DNA from: Magnetococcales bacterium
Lineage (GTDB): Bacteria; Pseudomonadota; Magnetococcia; Magnetococcales; Magnetaquicoccaceae
Direction of reading: 5' to 3'
Length of the DNA stretch: 64,000 nt
NCBI GenBank assembly: GCA_015231375.1
Contig: JADGBT010000017.1
Span: 1 to 64,000 of the forward strand
Below are positions 35,614 through 44,618 of the stretch, piece by piece (the stretch's first letter is position 1; the number at the start of each line of letters is the position of its first letter). The translations under genes were made by a program, and so were the position numbers. A model generated the notes under the pieces. The model was given only the letters and a program-made list of their open reading frames with translations, did no database searches and had not been told where the DNA came from.

Positions 35614-36816
35614 ATGTCGAACGGATCGGAAACACCACAACGGGCTTACGGGGTGGCCACCACGGCCTTGCACACCGGTCGGGAGACCACGCCGGAGCGG
35701 GAGAACAGTCCCCCGCTTTTTCTGACATCGAGTTTCCGGTTCGACTCCGCCGAGCAGGCGCGCGCGGTTTTCGCCGGAGAGGAGGAGGGCAATCTCTACA
35801 GCCGTTTCACCAATCCCACCGTGGCCTTGTTCGAAGAGCGGGTCGCCGCCTTGGAAAAGGCGGAACACGCGGTGGCGGCGGCCAGTGGCATGGCGGCGGT
35901 GACCATGGTGTTTCTCTCTTTTCTGTCTGCCGGGGATCATGTGGTGATCAGCCGTTCGGTGTTCGGTTCCACCACCAACATCGCCAACACGCTTTTGAAG
36001 CGCATGGGTATCGGCGTCACGCGTGTGCCTTTGTCCGATCTGGAGGCCTGGGAGGCGGCGGTGACTCCGGCCACCCGTCTTTTCTTTCTGGAGACACCGG
36101 CCAATCCCACTTTGGAAATGGTGGATCTGGCCGCCTTGGCCCGTCTGGGTCGGGAACGGGGCATTTTGGTGGTGGTGGACAATGTGTTGTGTACCCCGTG
36201 TTTGCAACGTCCTTTGGAGTTGGGCGTGGATCTGGTGGTCCATTCGGCCACCAAATACATGGATGGCCAGGGGCGCGTGCTGGGCGGCGTGGTTGCGGGC
36301 GGGCGTAAATTATTGATGGATCATGTATTTCCTTTGTTGCGCAACACCGGTTCCTCGTTGTCGCCGTTCAACGCCTGGGTGTTGTTCAAGGGGTTGGAGA
36401 CCCTCCCGTTGCGCATGGAGCGGCATTGCGACAATGCCGAACGGGTGGCGGCCCATCTGGCGGCGGTGCCCGGACTGGGGGGGGCGGTCTTGTATCCGGG
36501 GTTGCCGGACCATCCCCAGCGGGAGTTGGCCGTGCGGCAGATGCGTCGTTTCGGAGCCATCGTGTGTGTGGATTTGGGCAGCCGGGAGCGTGCCCACCGC
36601 TTCATGAACGGTCTGAAGTTGGCGATCATCACCGCCAACCTGGGGGACAGTCGCACCCTGACCACCCATCCGGCCACCACCACCCACGCCAAGCTCACGG
36701 ACGCGGAACGCCAGGCGGCGGGAATCACCGAAGGTCTGGTGCGTTTGTCCATCGGTTTGGAGGATGTGGAAGACATCCTGACCGACCTGGATCAGGCCCT
36801 GGAGTCCTCCCTCTAG
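35614..36816 (+). CDS. metZ: O-succinylhomoserine sulfhydrylase
   Basis: A 400-residue PLP enzyme of the Cys/Met metabolism family that makes homocysteine from O-succinylhomoserine and sulfide. The PLP Lys is in LVVHSATKYMDGQGRVLGG. Other family blocks are NLYSRFTNPTVALFEERVAA, ASGMAAVT and FFLETPANPTLEMVD, with RLSIGLEDVEDILTDLDQAL at the end. MetZ-type proteins are close to cystathionine gamma-synthase, and the assignment rests on overall pattern. GGAAGG precedes the ATG at 35614. With metK and ahcY elsewhere in the window it serves methionine and methyl metabolism. Confidence 0.88.
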   Translation: MSNGSETPQRAYGVATTALHTGRETTPERENSPPLFLTSSFRFDSAEQARAVFAGEEEGNLYSRFTNPTVALFEERVAALEKAEHAVAAASGMAAVTMVFLSFLSAGDHVVISRSVFGSTTNIANTLLKRMGIGVTRVPLSDLEAWEAAVTPATRLFFLETPANPTLEMVDLAALARLGRERGILVVVDNVLCTPCLQRPLELGVDLVVHSATKYMDGQGRVLGGVVAGGRKLLMDHVFPLLRNTGSSLSPFNAWVLFKGLETLPLRMERHCDNAERVAAHLAAVPGLGGAVLYPGLPDHPQRELAVRQMRRFGAIVCVDLGSRERAHRFMNGLKLAIITANLGDSRTLTTHPATTTHAKLTDAERQAAGITEGLVRLSIGLEDVEDILTDLDQALESSL

Positions 36817-36933
36817 CCCTTTTCATCCCCTGCGCTTGGCAAGGGTTGCACCCGCATGCGCCTTGAGTCATCTTAAGGGGAAGTCTAGGTTGACGGGTTC
36901 ATTTTTCCAATCGCGATTAGGGAGGATTCAATC

Positions 36934-37908
36934 ATGGCAGAGCCGATTCGTGTGGCAGTGACCGGAGCCGCTGGTCAAATTGCCTACAGTGCGATTTTTC
37001 GTTTGGCTTCGGGTGCCGTTTTCGGGCCTGACCAACCGGTTCATTTGAGTTTCTTGGAAATCACACCTGCCATGAAAGTGCTGGAAGCGGTCATGATGGA
37101 GTTGGACGACTGCGCGTTTCCGACCCTGGTCGGCATGGACGCCAGCGATCAGGCCGATCAGGCGTTCGATGGTGTCAACGCGGCCTTGTTGATCGGTTCC
37201 CGTCCCCGTGGACCGGGTATGGAACGGGCGGATCTGATTCGGGTCAATGGACCGATTTTCGTGGGTCAGGGCAAGGCGCTCAACCGGGCGGCGGCGGATC
37301 TGCGGGTGGTGGTGGTGGGCAATCCCTGCAACACCAACTGTTTGATCGCCATGCGCAACAGCGATGTGCCCAAGGATCGTTTTTCCGCGATGATGCGTTT
37401 GGACTACAACCGTGCCAAGACCATGCTCGCCAAGAAGGCCAATGTCCCCGTGACTGCGGTCACCAATCTGGCGGTGTGGGGCAACCATTCCAACAACCAG
37501 TATCCAGACTTCGAAAACGCCCGCATCCAGGGTCGGCCCCTGTCCGAGGTGATCACCGACGAGGATTGGCTCAAGAACACCTTCGTTCCCGATGTGCAGA
37601 CCCGTGGCGCTGTGGTCATCAAAGCCAGAGGCTCTTCGAGCGCGGCTTCCGGGGCCATCGCGGCGTTGGATCATCTGTTGTCTTTCCGTCAGCCCACCCC
37701 CGCAGGGGATTGGTTCGTGGCGGCGGTGCTGTCCGAGGGGCAGTACGGAGTGGATCCGGGTCTGGTCTTCGGTTATCCCTTGCGTCTCAAGGGGGATCAA
37801 TGGGAAGTGGTGGAAGGTCTCACCCTGTCGGATTGGGGACGCGCCAAGTTCGACGCGGTGCTCAACGAGTTGCGCCAGGAGCGGGAAGTGGTCAAGGATC
37901 TGTTGTGA
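36934..37908 (+). CDS. mdh: Malate dehydrogenase
   Basis: A 324-residue NAD-dependent enzyme converting malate to oxaloacetate. The dinucleotide loop is VAVTGAAGQIAYSAIFRLAS, substrate Arg residues lie in GSRPRGPGMERADL, and the catalytic His is in LAVWGNHSNNQYPDF. These features mark the type related to cytosolic and Xanthomonas-like enzymes rather than the short lactate dehydrogenase-like type. GGGAGG lies upstream of the ATG. It stands alone between metZ and apgM. Confidence 0.93.
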   Translation: MAEPIRVAVTGAAGQIAYSAIFRLASGAVFGPDQPVHLSFLEITPAMKVLEAVMMELDDCAFPTLVGMDASDQADQAFDGVNAALLIGSRPRGPGMERADLIRVNGPIFVGQGKALNRAAADLRVVVVGNPCNTNCLIAMRNSDVPKDRFSAMMRLDYNRAKTMLAKKANVPVTAVTNLAVWGNHSNNQYPDFENARIQGRPLSEVITDEDWLKNTFVPDVQTRGAVVIKARGSSSAASGAIAALDHLLSFRQPTPAGDWFVAAVLSEGQYGVDPGLVFGYPLRLKGDQWEVVEGLTLSDWGRAKFDAVLNELRQEREVVKDLL

Positions 37909-37963
37909 TCCTTGAAGGGCGCATTCCGCTTTTGTGTCGGTTCAGCATGAACGGGAGCAGGTC

Positions 37964-39160
37964 ATGAAATACGTCATTTTTCTAGGGGATGGCATGAGTG
38001 ATCGTCCTCTGGAGGCCCTGGAAGGTCGCACGCCCTTGATGGTTGCCCGCACGCCCAATCTGGACCGCATGGTTCGGGAGGGGGTGGGGGGATGGACGCT
38101 CAACACGCCGGATGGTTATTATCCGGGCAGTGACGTGGCCAATCTGGGGGTGTTGGGGTACGATGTGACCCAAAGCTACACCGGGCGCAGTCCGTTGGAG
38201 GCGGCGGCCATGGGGGTGGATCTGGGGCCGAATGACGTGGCCTTCCGTTGCAATCTGGTGACTTTGGGCAGCGATTTCTCCGTGATGGAGGATTTCTCCG
38301 CCGAGCATATTTCGTCGGCGGAGGCTGCCCGGATCATCGACACGTTGAACGAGCGGTTGGGTTCGGAGCGTTTCCGGTTTTATCCGGGGGTGAGTTATCG
38401 TCATTTGTTGGTGTGGCGGGACGGGGGGGATCGGTTGAACAGTCGGCCTCCTCATGACATCACCGATCGTCCCATTGCCGGTGCGCTTCCCGAGGGGTTG
38501 GACGCCGAGCCTATCGAGGCGTTGATGCGGGCCTCTTGGACTTTTCTGGCGGATCATCCGGTCAACCGGGAGCGGGTGGCCAGTGGCAAGCGGCCAGCCA
38601 ACTCCATTTGGTTGTGGGGGCAGGGGCGCAAGCCGTTTTTGCCGTCTTTCCGGGAGCGATTTGGCAAGAGTGGCGGGATCATTTCGGCGGTGGATTTGAT
38701 GCGGGGCATTGCGGCGCACATCGGGTTTGACGTGTTGCATGTGCCGGGTGCCACCGGGTGGATCGATACCGATTACGAGGGCAAGGCGCGGGCTTGTTTG
38801 CAGGGTTTGGAAGAGCGGGATTTGATGTTTGTGCATGTGGAGTCTCCGGACGAGGCCGGGCATGCGGGGCGTTTGGATTACAAGTTGCAGGCCATCGAGG
38901 ATTTCGATGCTCGTTTGGTGGGTCCGGTGTTGGAGGCCTTGGCGGCGCGGGGAGCTTTTCGCGCGGTGGCTTTGCCGGATCATCCCACGCCATTGGTGAC
39001 CAAGACCCATGATCCGGGTCCAGTGCCTTTTGCGTTGTGTGGTCACGGGATTGTGCCGGACGCCAACACGGCTTATGACGAGGGGTTGCTGACGACCGGA
39101 TCGTTGACCTTTGCGTCGGGGATCGAGTTGATGCCGTATTTTCTGCGGCACGGCGTGTGA
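37964..39160 (+). CDS. apgM: Cofactor-independent phosphoglycerate mutase, archaeal type
   Basis: A 398-residue metalloenzyme of the alkaline phosphatase superfamily that interconverts 3- and 2-phosphoglycerate. The amino end KYVIFLGDGMSDRPLEALEG holds the first metal site. SDVANLGVLGYD carries the Ser that is phosphorylated, FVHVESPDEAGHAG the next ligands, and ALPDHPTPLVTKTHDPGPVP the final ones. This ApgM form is shared by archaea and scattered bacteria. GGGAGCAGG precedes the ATG. A strong terminator follows at 39212. Confidence 0.88.
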   Translation: MKYVIFLGDGMSDRPLEALEGRTPLMVARTPNLDRMVREGVGGWTLNTPDGYYPGSDVANLGVLGYDVTQSYTGRSPLEAAAMGVDLGPNDVAFRCNLVTLGSDFSVMEDFSAEHISSAEAARIIDTLNERLGSERFRFYPGVSYRHLLVWRDGGDRLNSRPPHDITDRPIAGALPEGLDAEPIEALMRASWTFLADHPVNRERVASGKRPANSIWLWGQGRKPFLPSFRERFGKSGGIISAVDLMRGIAAHIGFDVLHVPGATGWIDTDYEGKARACLQGLEERDLMFVHVESPDEAGHAGRLDYKLQAIEDFDARLVGPVLEALAARGAFRAVALPDHPTPLVTKTHDPGPVPFALCGHGIVPDANTAYDEGLLTTGSLTFASGIELMPYFLRHGV

Positions 39161-39208
39161 GTGGACCGGACTGGACTGGACTGCTTTCATTATTAAAAAG
39201 AAAGAAGG

Positions 39209-39243
39209 GGTCTGGGGAATTCATTCCCCAGGACTTTTTTTCT
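39209..39243 (+). terminator. Intrinsic terminator of apgM
   Basis: A nine-base stem (CTGGGGAAT and ATTCCCCAG) is followed by GAC and a run of eight T. It begins about 50 bases after the apgM stop. Confidence 0.85.
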
Positions 39244-39300
39244 TTTGACTTTATTCTTTGATCTTTTGATTTTTTGATCTTTTGCGCGCTTTTACCCAAG

Positions 39301-39326
39301 CTTTTTTCGCCGCAGGCGAAAAAAGG
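39301..39326. terminator. Bidirectional terminator hairpin
   Basis: CTTTTTTCGCC and GGCGAAAAAAG enclose a three-base GCA loop. The T-run on one side and A-run on the other let it work in both directions. It could end the rpmB transcript on the minus strand as well as read-through from apgM. Confidence 0.7.
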
Positions 39327-39352
39327 CGCAGCGCGCGCCAGAGCAACCGACG

Positions 39353-39405
39353 CACCAAACACCAGCACACCAAACACCAGCACACCAAACACCAGCACAC
39401 CAAAC
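39353..39405. repeat. 15-bp tandem repeat, 3.5 copies
   Basis: CACCAAACACCAGCA repeats at 39353, 39368 and 39383 with a partial fourth copy at 39398. Full copies are identical, which suggests recent expansion by slippage. Confidence 0.9.
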
Positions 39406-39598
39406 AAAACAATCAAATCACCCCATCCTGAAGGTTGCCAATTGTTTTGAATTTTCAGAAAGCGTGGGGATTTGTAAAGTCGTGAGGATTTTGTAACAGC
39501 CTGGAGATTTTGATACCCCCTCACCACACGCTTTGCCGATTGGGAGTTCGTGTGGTGAGGGGGTTCAAGCGGTACTGCCGAGTTTTCCGGAAAGGGGA

Positions 39599-39895
39599 TT
39601 ATTCGGCTTCGGGGGTGCGGGACACCTGAGTCCGGATGCGGGCCTGGAGGCGACGCATGGGCTCGCTGAGGGTGTCTTGAGCGGTTTGCAGCAGGAAGTT
39701 GTCCAGGCCACCGGCCTTGTCCACGGAGCGGAGGATTTCGGTGGGGACACTGATGCAGAAGCTTTGGCCCAGGGCCATGCTGAACAGCGCACGCTTTTGG
39801 ATGTTGGGCAACCAGGCGTGTTTGGTTCTCCGGTGGGAATGGGAGACCTTGTAACCGATTTGCGGGGCTTTTCCCCCCAGAGTCAATTTTCTCAC
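39599..39895 (-). CDS. rpmB: 50S ribosomal protein L28
   Basis: A 98-residue ribosomal protein. GKAPQIGYKVSHSHRRTKHA followed by WLPNIQKRALF is the family core, and LRSVDKAGGLDNFLL is the usual later block. The longer end is typical of alphaproteobacterial L28. A GTG start at 39895 is chosen because GGGAG lies eight bases upstream and the protein then begins where L28 begins. The amino-terminal Cys (RRCELTGK in many relatives) is absent (RKLTLGGK), so this is a zinc-free form. Confidence 0.88.
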   Translation of the reverse strand: MRKLTLGGKAPQIGYKVSHSHRRTKHAWLPNIQKRALFSMALGQSFCISVPTEILRSVDKAGGLDNFLLQTAQDTLSEPMRRLQARIRTQVSRTPEAE

Positions 39896-40154
39896 GAAAT
39901 ACTCTCCCGAGAGCTGGCGAAGAGGGTTGAAGTTCCGGAATGGACCATTAAAAAGAGAAGCATCGCACAATTCTCACCGCCATGCAAGGTCTGCTTCCAC
40001 GATTTTGCGAAGAGCGGCGATTAACGTTGCCTTGGTGTTGGGAACGGTGGCACAATGGGGTTCGTGGGATTGGGGATGGATGGGGTGCGCGTGCGTGCGG
40101 GGTGTGCGTGGAGGGGTGTGATTTTTCGTGGATTTCGGCGAGGGAGGCAGGGGC

Positions 40155-40370
40155 ATGGGTGTCATCGACGTGGAAAAGAGCATGGCCCATTTGATGCGAG
40201 AGCACCCGGGATTGTCCAGGCTTTTGGCGATCAAGGGGATCGATTGCGGTGAGTGTTTGGCCTCCGAGGTGGATACGTTGGCGGATGTGGGGCGCATGTA
40301 TGGTCTGGACCTGAAGGTCTTGATCGCGGAAATCCATGACCTGGATGAAAGCGAAGGCGCGCGTTCATGA
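40155..40370 (+). CDS. DUF1858 domain protein
   Basis: A 71-residue protein that is almost all DUF1858 (MGVIDVEKSMAHLMREHPGL onward). Related domains form the amino terminus of iron-sulfur repair and hybrid-cluster-linked proteins. Two Cys residues in GIDCGECLASEVD could bind metal or form a redox pair. GGAGGCAGGGG precedes the ATG at 40155. No close partner gene is visible. It lies between rpmB (divergent) and the TPR gene. Confidence 0.75.
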   Translation: MGVIDVEKSMAHLMREHPGLSRLLAIKGIDCGECLASEVDTLADVGRMYGLDLKVLIAEIHDLDESEGARS

Positions 40371-40674
40371 AGCAAAGGGGCGCGTTTAATTTTTCGCGCG
40401 TGTTGAAAGAGCCTCTGGAAAGGAATCCGGAAGTGTGGTAAACTGATTTTGGTGGGTCGCAAAGGATTTTCCCGCAGGCAGTTCATGGCGGTCATTTCAC
40501 GGCGTTTACCTTGAAATCATTTATAAAAATTTCGGATTGATCCTGGGTGCGCAAGGTTCTATGTCCCAAGCGTTCGCGCGGTTGCGCGTCGGCGGGCTGA
40601 AAGGACGGCGCGTCTTGGGGCGATCGTGGATGTCTGACGATTGATCCGGGTCGTCAGTGCGGAGGCATTGGGTG
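40371..40674. other. Leader region upstream of the TPR-lolB-ispE genes
   Basis: These 304 bases carry no supported gene. The promoter of the following operon must lie here, but no clear consensus boxes or hairpin stand out. Confidence 0.4.
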
Positions 40675-42570
40675 ATGAAACCATTGTTGGAAGGGTGCGG
40701 GCGCATGGCATGGGTCCGTCTGGGATGGCTGGGACCGGTGATCGGTCTGGGCCTGGCCGGATGCGTGGCCCTGGGACCGGTGAGTCCGGATGCCGTCAGT
40801 TCCGCTCCGGGCGCGGAGCAGAGCGCGCCTGCGAACCCGAACGAACAGACCGCCAAGGCCCCTGCCCCGGAAGGGGCCGCCCCGGACAAACCCCAGTCGG
40901 ATGGGGTGTATTATTATTATGTCCTGGGTCACATGATGATGGGGGACCGGCGCTGGGAAGAGGCGGAAAAAGCCTTCTTGCGCGTGGCCGAAGGGGATCC
41001 CAAATCGGTGGAGGCCCGCCTGATCGTCTCCCATCTGGCCACCCAGCGGGGAGATCTGGCGCTGGCGGTCACCCACGCCCAGGAGGTGGTCGCCCTGGAT
41101 CCGGAAAACAGCAAGGCGCGTCTGCTGCTGGCCGGACTGCTCAACGCCTTGGAAAAATTTCCCGAAGCCGCCACGCAGTACGAACTGCTCCTCAAGAAGC
41201 AACCCGATCATCTCTCCGCCCGTCTGATGCTGGCCCAGATCCATGGTCGCCTCAAGGATCCCGCCAAGGCCAGAAACGCGCTGGCCCCGCTGTTCGGCAA
41301 GCCGGAGCTGGCCTGGAAGGCCAATCTGGCTCTGGGCCGCGCCTATGTGCATGTGCCGGATCTCAAGAAATCGCTGGAATACTTCCGCAAGGCCCGCAAA
41401 CAGGCGCCGGATCAACTCGAACCGGTTCTGGCTCTGGGGGCCGCGTTGCAAGAGATGGAACGACCCAAGGAGGCCGAAGCCATCTATCGGAATTTCCTGG
41501 CCCGCAATCCGGAAAGCGAAACCATCCACAGTCGGCTGGGCCGTCTGCTGCTCACCCAGGAGGATCGCGCCGCCGCTTTGGAGGAGTTCCGCACCATCGC
41601 CCGCCTGTCTCCGGGCAGTGTCCAGGCCCGTTTGACCTCGGCGTTGATCCTGATGAGCCAGCGCCACTACGAAGAGGCGCTCCAGGAATTGCGTCTGGCC
41701 GAGGCGGCCCGTCCCGGCAACAGCGGCGTGGCCTATTACATCGGTCAGACCCTGGAGGGGTTGGATCGGGTCAAGGAGGCGCGCGCCGCTTATGAACCCA
41801 TCAAACGCGACGAGCCGTATTACGTGGAAGCCCAGGTCCGCATCGCGTTTCTGGACGCCTATGAAAAGAAAGGCAAGGAGGCCGTGGCCCGCTTGCGGGA
41901 GCTGAACACCGCCCACCCGGACCGCATCGAGGTGCTGCTGGCCTTGACCGTGATCTTGTTGCAAGAAGAGGAGTATGGCGCGGTGCTGGATGCCGCCTCC
42001 AAGGGCTTGACGATCGCGCCGGAACAGAGCCGTTTTCTGTTCAACCGCGCCATGGCCCTGGACAAACTGCAACGCTGGCCCGAGGCCGAACAGGACTTGC
42101 GCCAGTACATCGACAAGAATCCGGATGATGCCCATGCCCTCAATTATCTGGGATATACCTGGGCTGAGCGCAACGAAAAGCTCGAAGACGCCCACAAGCT
42201 GATTTTCAAGGCCACCCAACTGGCGCCGGGAGATGGCTTCATCCTCGACAGTCTGGGCTGGGTGCTGTTCCGGATGAACCGGCTGGACGAATCGTTGACC
42301 CGCATGCGGGAAGCCGTGCGCATGGAACCCAAGGATCCCACCATCCGGGAACACCTCGGGGATGTGCTGGCTGCGTCCGGGCGCATCAAGGAGGCGCTGA
42401 TCGTCTGGCGTCAGGCCCTGGAAATGAACATGGACAACGAAGCGTTGCGGGTCAAGATCGAACGTACCGCCCAATCCGGGGACGGGGGCGTCAAAGGTTC
42501 CAATGTCCGCAACACCGGCGAAAAGAACAGCGACAAGGGTACGTCTCCCGCAGGAGGCGAGGCGCGTTGA
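40675..42570 (+). CDS. TPR-repeat lipoprotein
   Basis: A 631-residue protein with a lipobox (VIGLGLAGC, Cys near residue 30). An alanine/proline linker follows, then about 14 tetratricopeptide repeats (about 75-600). Clear repeat cores include YEEALQELRLAEAARPGNSG and HALNYLGYTWAERNEKLEDA. Such envelope TPR proteins gather complexes or help export and assembly. GGAGGC and good spacing support the ATG at 40675. It overlaps lolB by four bases, so a role in lipoprotein or envelope traffic is plausible. Confidence 0.85.
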   Translation: MKPLLEGCGRMAWVRLGWLGPVIGLGLAGCVALGPVSPDAVSSAPGAEQSAPANPNEQTAKAPAPEGAAPDKPQSDGVYYYYVLGHMMMGDRRWEEAEKAFLRVAEGDPKSVEARLIVSHLATQRGDLALAVTHAQEVVALDPENSKARLLLAGLLNALEKFPEAATQYELLLKKQPDHLSARLMLAQIHGRLKDPAKARNALAPLFGKPELAWKANLALGRAYVHVPDLKKSLEYFRKARKQAPDQLEPVLALGAALQEMERPKEAEAIYRNFLARNPESETIHSRLGRLLLTQEDRAAALEEFRTIARLSPGSVQARLTSALILMSQRHYEEALQELRLAEAARPGNSGVAYYIGQTLEGLDRVKEARAAYEPIKRDEPYYVEAQVRIAFLDAYEKKGKEAVARLRELNTAHPDRIEVLLALTVILLQEEEYGAVLDAASKGLTIAPEQSRFLFNRAMALDKLQRWPEAEQDLRQYIDKNPDDAHALNYLGYTWAERNEKLEDAHKLIFKATQLAPGDGFILDSLGWVLFRMNRLDESLTRMREAVRMEPKDPTIREHLGDVLAASGRIKEALIVWRQALEMNMDNEALRVKIERTAQSGDGGVKGSNVRNTGEKNSDKGTSPAGGEAR

Positions 42571-43400
42571 ACACGCTGCGGCGTCGGAGTCCGCTGGCCT
42601 GGATTCTCGCGTTGGGAATGGCGGGGCTGTCGCTGGCTTCCTGCTCTTTTTCGACCGGACCGGATCTGGACCCGGAAGCGCAGACCGTCTCCGGGGCGGT
42701 GATCGTCGAGCGTTATCTGGCGGATCAGACGGCCAGACGCCAGGGACCGTCCCACTGGGCGGTGGATGGGGTGCTGGATCTGGAGACCCCGGAGCAGGAA
42801 CGGCGCAATCGCATCGACCTGCTGGGCAGCGGCTGGGAACGGGTGCGTCTGCGGGTGCAAGGACCGTTCCGGCAGGTGGCCGGGGAACTGCTCGCCCGTG
42901 GAGACCGGGTTCGCTGGGTCGATCCGGAAAAACGGGCCGTGATCGAGGTTCCGGCCTCGGCGGCGGGCCTGGGCCATCTGCTTGGGGTGCCGATCGCTCC
43001 GGAACGGCTGTTTCAGGTGATCATGGCGCGGGCCTCCCGGCTCGCCTCCACCGGACCGTTTCCCCTGGAGCGCACCGGTGGCGTGACCGTCACCACCCGT
43101 GACCACGAACGTCTGCAACTCGATCCCACCCATGGACGTCTGCTGGAACGCAGCGGCGCGGCCCGCTCCGGCGCTCCCTATCGGGTGGCCTACACCTGGC
43201 CGCAGGAGGCGTCTCCCGCGCAGACCGGCGGGCTGATCATGCCTGAGCGGATCCTCATCACCCTGGAAAAACCCAAAGTACGGCTGGAATTTAGGTTCAA
43301 TACCTGGCGGTTTCCCGCCGCCGGTCTGGCGGAAACGGCTTTCGATCAGGCCTTGCGCTCCGGATTTTCCCTCTCCCGCCCCCTGGACCCCAAACCGTGA
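42567..43400 (+). CDS. lolB: Outer-membrane lipoprotein LolB-like
   Basis: A 277-residue lipoprotein with a signal ending LSLASC (Cys near residue 26). The body resembles the half-barrel of LolB, which receives lipoproteins from LolA and inserts them in the outer membrane. WAVDGVLDL, RLRVQGPFRQVAGELLARGD and RVRLEF-like strands are seen, and the position just before ispE is the common one for lolB. The start is TTG overlapping the upstream stop (TTGA). It is longer than E. coli LolB (about 200 residues) and sequence conservation is weak, so context carries much of the call. Confidence 0.75.
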   Translation: MNTLRRRSPLAWILALGMAGLSLASCSFSTGPDLDPEAQTVSGAVIVERYLADQTARRQGPSHWAVDGVLDLETPEQERRNRIDLLGSGWERVRLRVQGPFRQVAGELLARGDRVRWVDPEKRAVIEVPASAAGLGHLLGVPIAPERLFQVIMARASRLASTGPFPLERTGGVTVTTRDHERLQLDPTHGRLLERSGAARSGAPYRVAYTWPQEASPAQTGGLIMPERILITLEKPKVRLEFRFNTWRFPAAGLAETAFDQALRSGFSLSRPLDPKP

Positions 43401-44287
43401 ACCCTGCTGCGGCCACGGAAATACCGGCCACCACCACTTGGCTGGCACCGGCCAAGGTGAATCTGGCCTTGCGGGTGGTGGGTCGGCGCGAGGACGGGTA
43501 CCATCGTCTGGAATCGCTGATGGTCTTTTTTCCTCTGTATGATCAACTGGAGATCACGCCGGTCGCCGGGGGGGCGCTGGAACTGGATTGCCAACCGGCG
43601 GTGACCGGCTCTCCGGAAGAGAATCTGGTGCTGCGCGCCGCCCGTCTGCTGGCCCGCGCCACCGGGGTTGGCCACGGGGCGCGGATCAAACTGCTGAAAC
43701 GGATCCCGGATGGGGCCGGACTCGGGGGGGGGTCGTCGGATGCGGCCTTGACCCTGCTGGCGTTGAACCGGCTGTGGGGCCTGAATCTGGGCCTGGAGAC
43801 GTTGATCGAGCTGGGCGTCTCCCTCGGGGCCGACATCCCGTTCTTTCTTGGCGGGCGTTCCGCCCTGGTGGAGGGAGTGGGAGAACGGTTGACCCCTTGT
43901 CCGCATCCGTTGTCCGGGGCCATGGTGCTGCTGTTTCCGGGACAAGGGGTGGCCACCCGTCAGGTGTTTCAGGCGTTGTCCGGGCGCCATCCCCACCGGG
44001 AACGCCCGCTGGGCATGCCGGGAGCCGACGCGAATCTGGCCGACTGGCTGGAAAACGATCTGGAAATCCCGGCCATGGAATTGTTGCCGCAGATCGCTCA
44101 GGCCCGCGCGGCCCTGCTGGAGGCGGGAGCCGGTGCCGCGTTGATGACCGGCAGCGGCTCCACTGTTTTTGGACTCTTTCCGGATGCAAAGGGTGCCGAT
44201 CGGGCGGCCGGAAAGCTGGCCGCGCGCCATCCCGCGTGGCGTCTGTTCGCAGGTGGCATCCTCAACCGGCATCCGTTCTTCGGTTGA
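43397..44287 (+). CDS. ispE: 4-diphosphocytidyl-2-C-methyl-D-erythritol kinase
   Basis: A 296-residue GHMP kinase of the MEP isoprenoid pathway. APAKVNLALRVVGRREDGYH is the substrate region, PDGAGLGGGSSDAALTLLAL is the ATP-binding loop, and GAALMTGSGSTVFGLFPD near the end is GHMP motif 3. The start GTG overlaps the lolB stop (GTGA). In many proteobacteria ispE follows lolB and precedes tRNA-Gln, as here. Confidence 0.93.
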   Translation: MNPAAATEIPATTTWLAPAKVNLALRVVGRREDGYHRLESLMVFFPLYDQLEITPVAGGALELDCQPAVTGSPEENLVLRAARLLARATGVGHGARIKLLKRIPDGAGLGGGSSDAALTLLALNRLWGLNLGLETLIELGVSLGADIPFFLGGRSALVEGVGERLTPCPHPLSGAMVLLFPGQGVATRQVFQALSGRHPHRERPLGMPGADANLADWLENDLEIPAMELLPQIAQARAALLEAGAGAALMTGSGSTVFGLFPDAKGADRAAGKLAARHPAWRLFAGGILNRHPFFG

Positions 44288-44330
44288 AGGCCGCGAGAGT
44301 CGGAATCCCGGCCCCGGTCAACATCCACCC

Positions 44331-44359
44331 TTTTCAGCCGCTGCGAAATCCTGTAGTAT
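44331..44359 (+). promoter_or_regulatory. Possible tRNA-Gln promoter
   Basis: TTTTCA at 44331-44336 and TAGTAT at 44354-44359 are 17 bases apart, and the tRNA begins 13 bases after the -10 box. The match is moderate, but the position is right. Confidence 0.45.
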
Positions 44360-44371
44360 GACTGTCCATGG

Positions 44372-44446
44372 TGGGCCGTCGCCAAGCGGTAAGGCCCCGG
44401 ATTTTGATTCCGGCACCCCCAGGTTCGAATCCTGGCGGCCCAGCCA
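44372..44446 (+). tRNA. tRNA-Gln (anticodon TTG)
   Basis: All parts fold. The acceptor arms TGGGCCG and CGGCCCA pair, and the anticodon stem CCGGA/TCCGG closes a TTTTGAT loop with anticodon TTG. The T arm contains GGTTCGAATCC. The 3' CCA is encoded (discriminator G). It reads CAA glutamine codons. Confidence 0.96.
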
Positions 44447-44456
44447 TTCACACAGA

Positions 44457-44479
44457 CCAAGGCGCCAGCCCTGGTTTTT
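44457..44479 (+). terminator. Terminator after tRNA-Gln
   Basis: CCAAGGC and GCCCTGG form a seven-base stem with one mismatch and a GCCA loop, followed by TTTTT. It is ten bases past the tRNA end. Confidence 0.6.
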
Positions 44480-44618
44480 CGTTCGTTCCCGTCCGGGGAT
44501 CGATCCCCCCACGCTTGATTGTCTTAGGCCCTTCCTGGCTCTCCGTCCGGGCGTTTCATGCTGTGTTCCCGTTGGCTCTTCCCGCTCTTGCTTGTCTGCG
44601 AGCAGAAAGGCCCGCTTT

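Larger units (their letters stand above)
39244..39598. other. Repeat-rich intergenic region between apgM and rpmB
   Basis: No gene is supported. The stretch holds T-rich sequence with repeated TTTTGATC words (39254-39290), a second hairpin (39301-39326) and 3.5 copies of a 15-base repeat (39353-39405). A minus-strand frame reads through the repeat as GVLVF units but lacks any domain. Confidence 0.6.

Noticed and set aside
39353-39405. CRISPR array
   Set aside because: Repeats are only 15 bases and directly adjacent, with no spacers and no cas genes.
38679-39527. Minus-strand 282-codon frame over the apgM end and the repeat region
   Set aside because: Half of it is antisense to apgM and the rest crosses two terminators and a tandem repeat. 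It has no domain and no ribosome-binding site.
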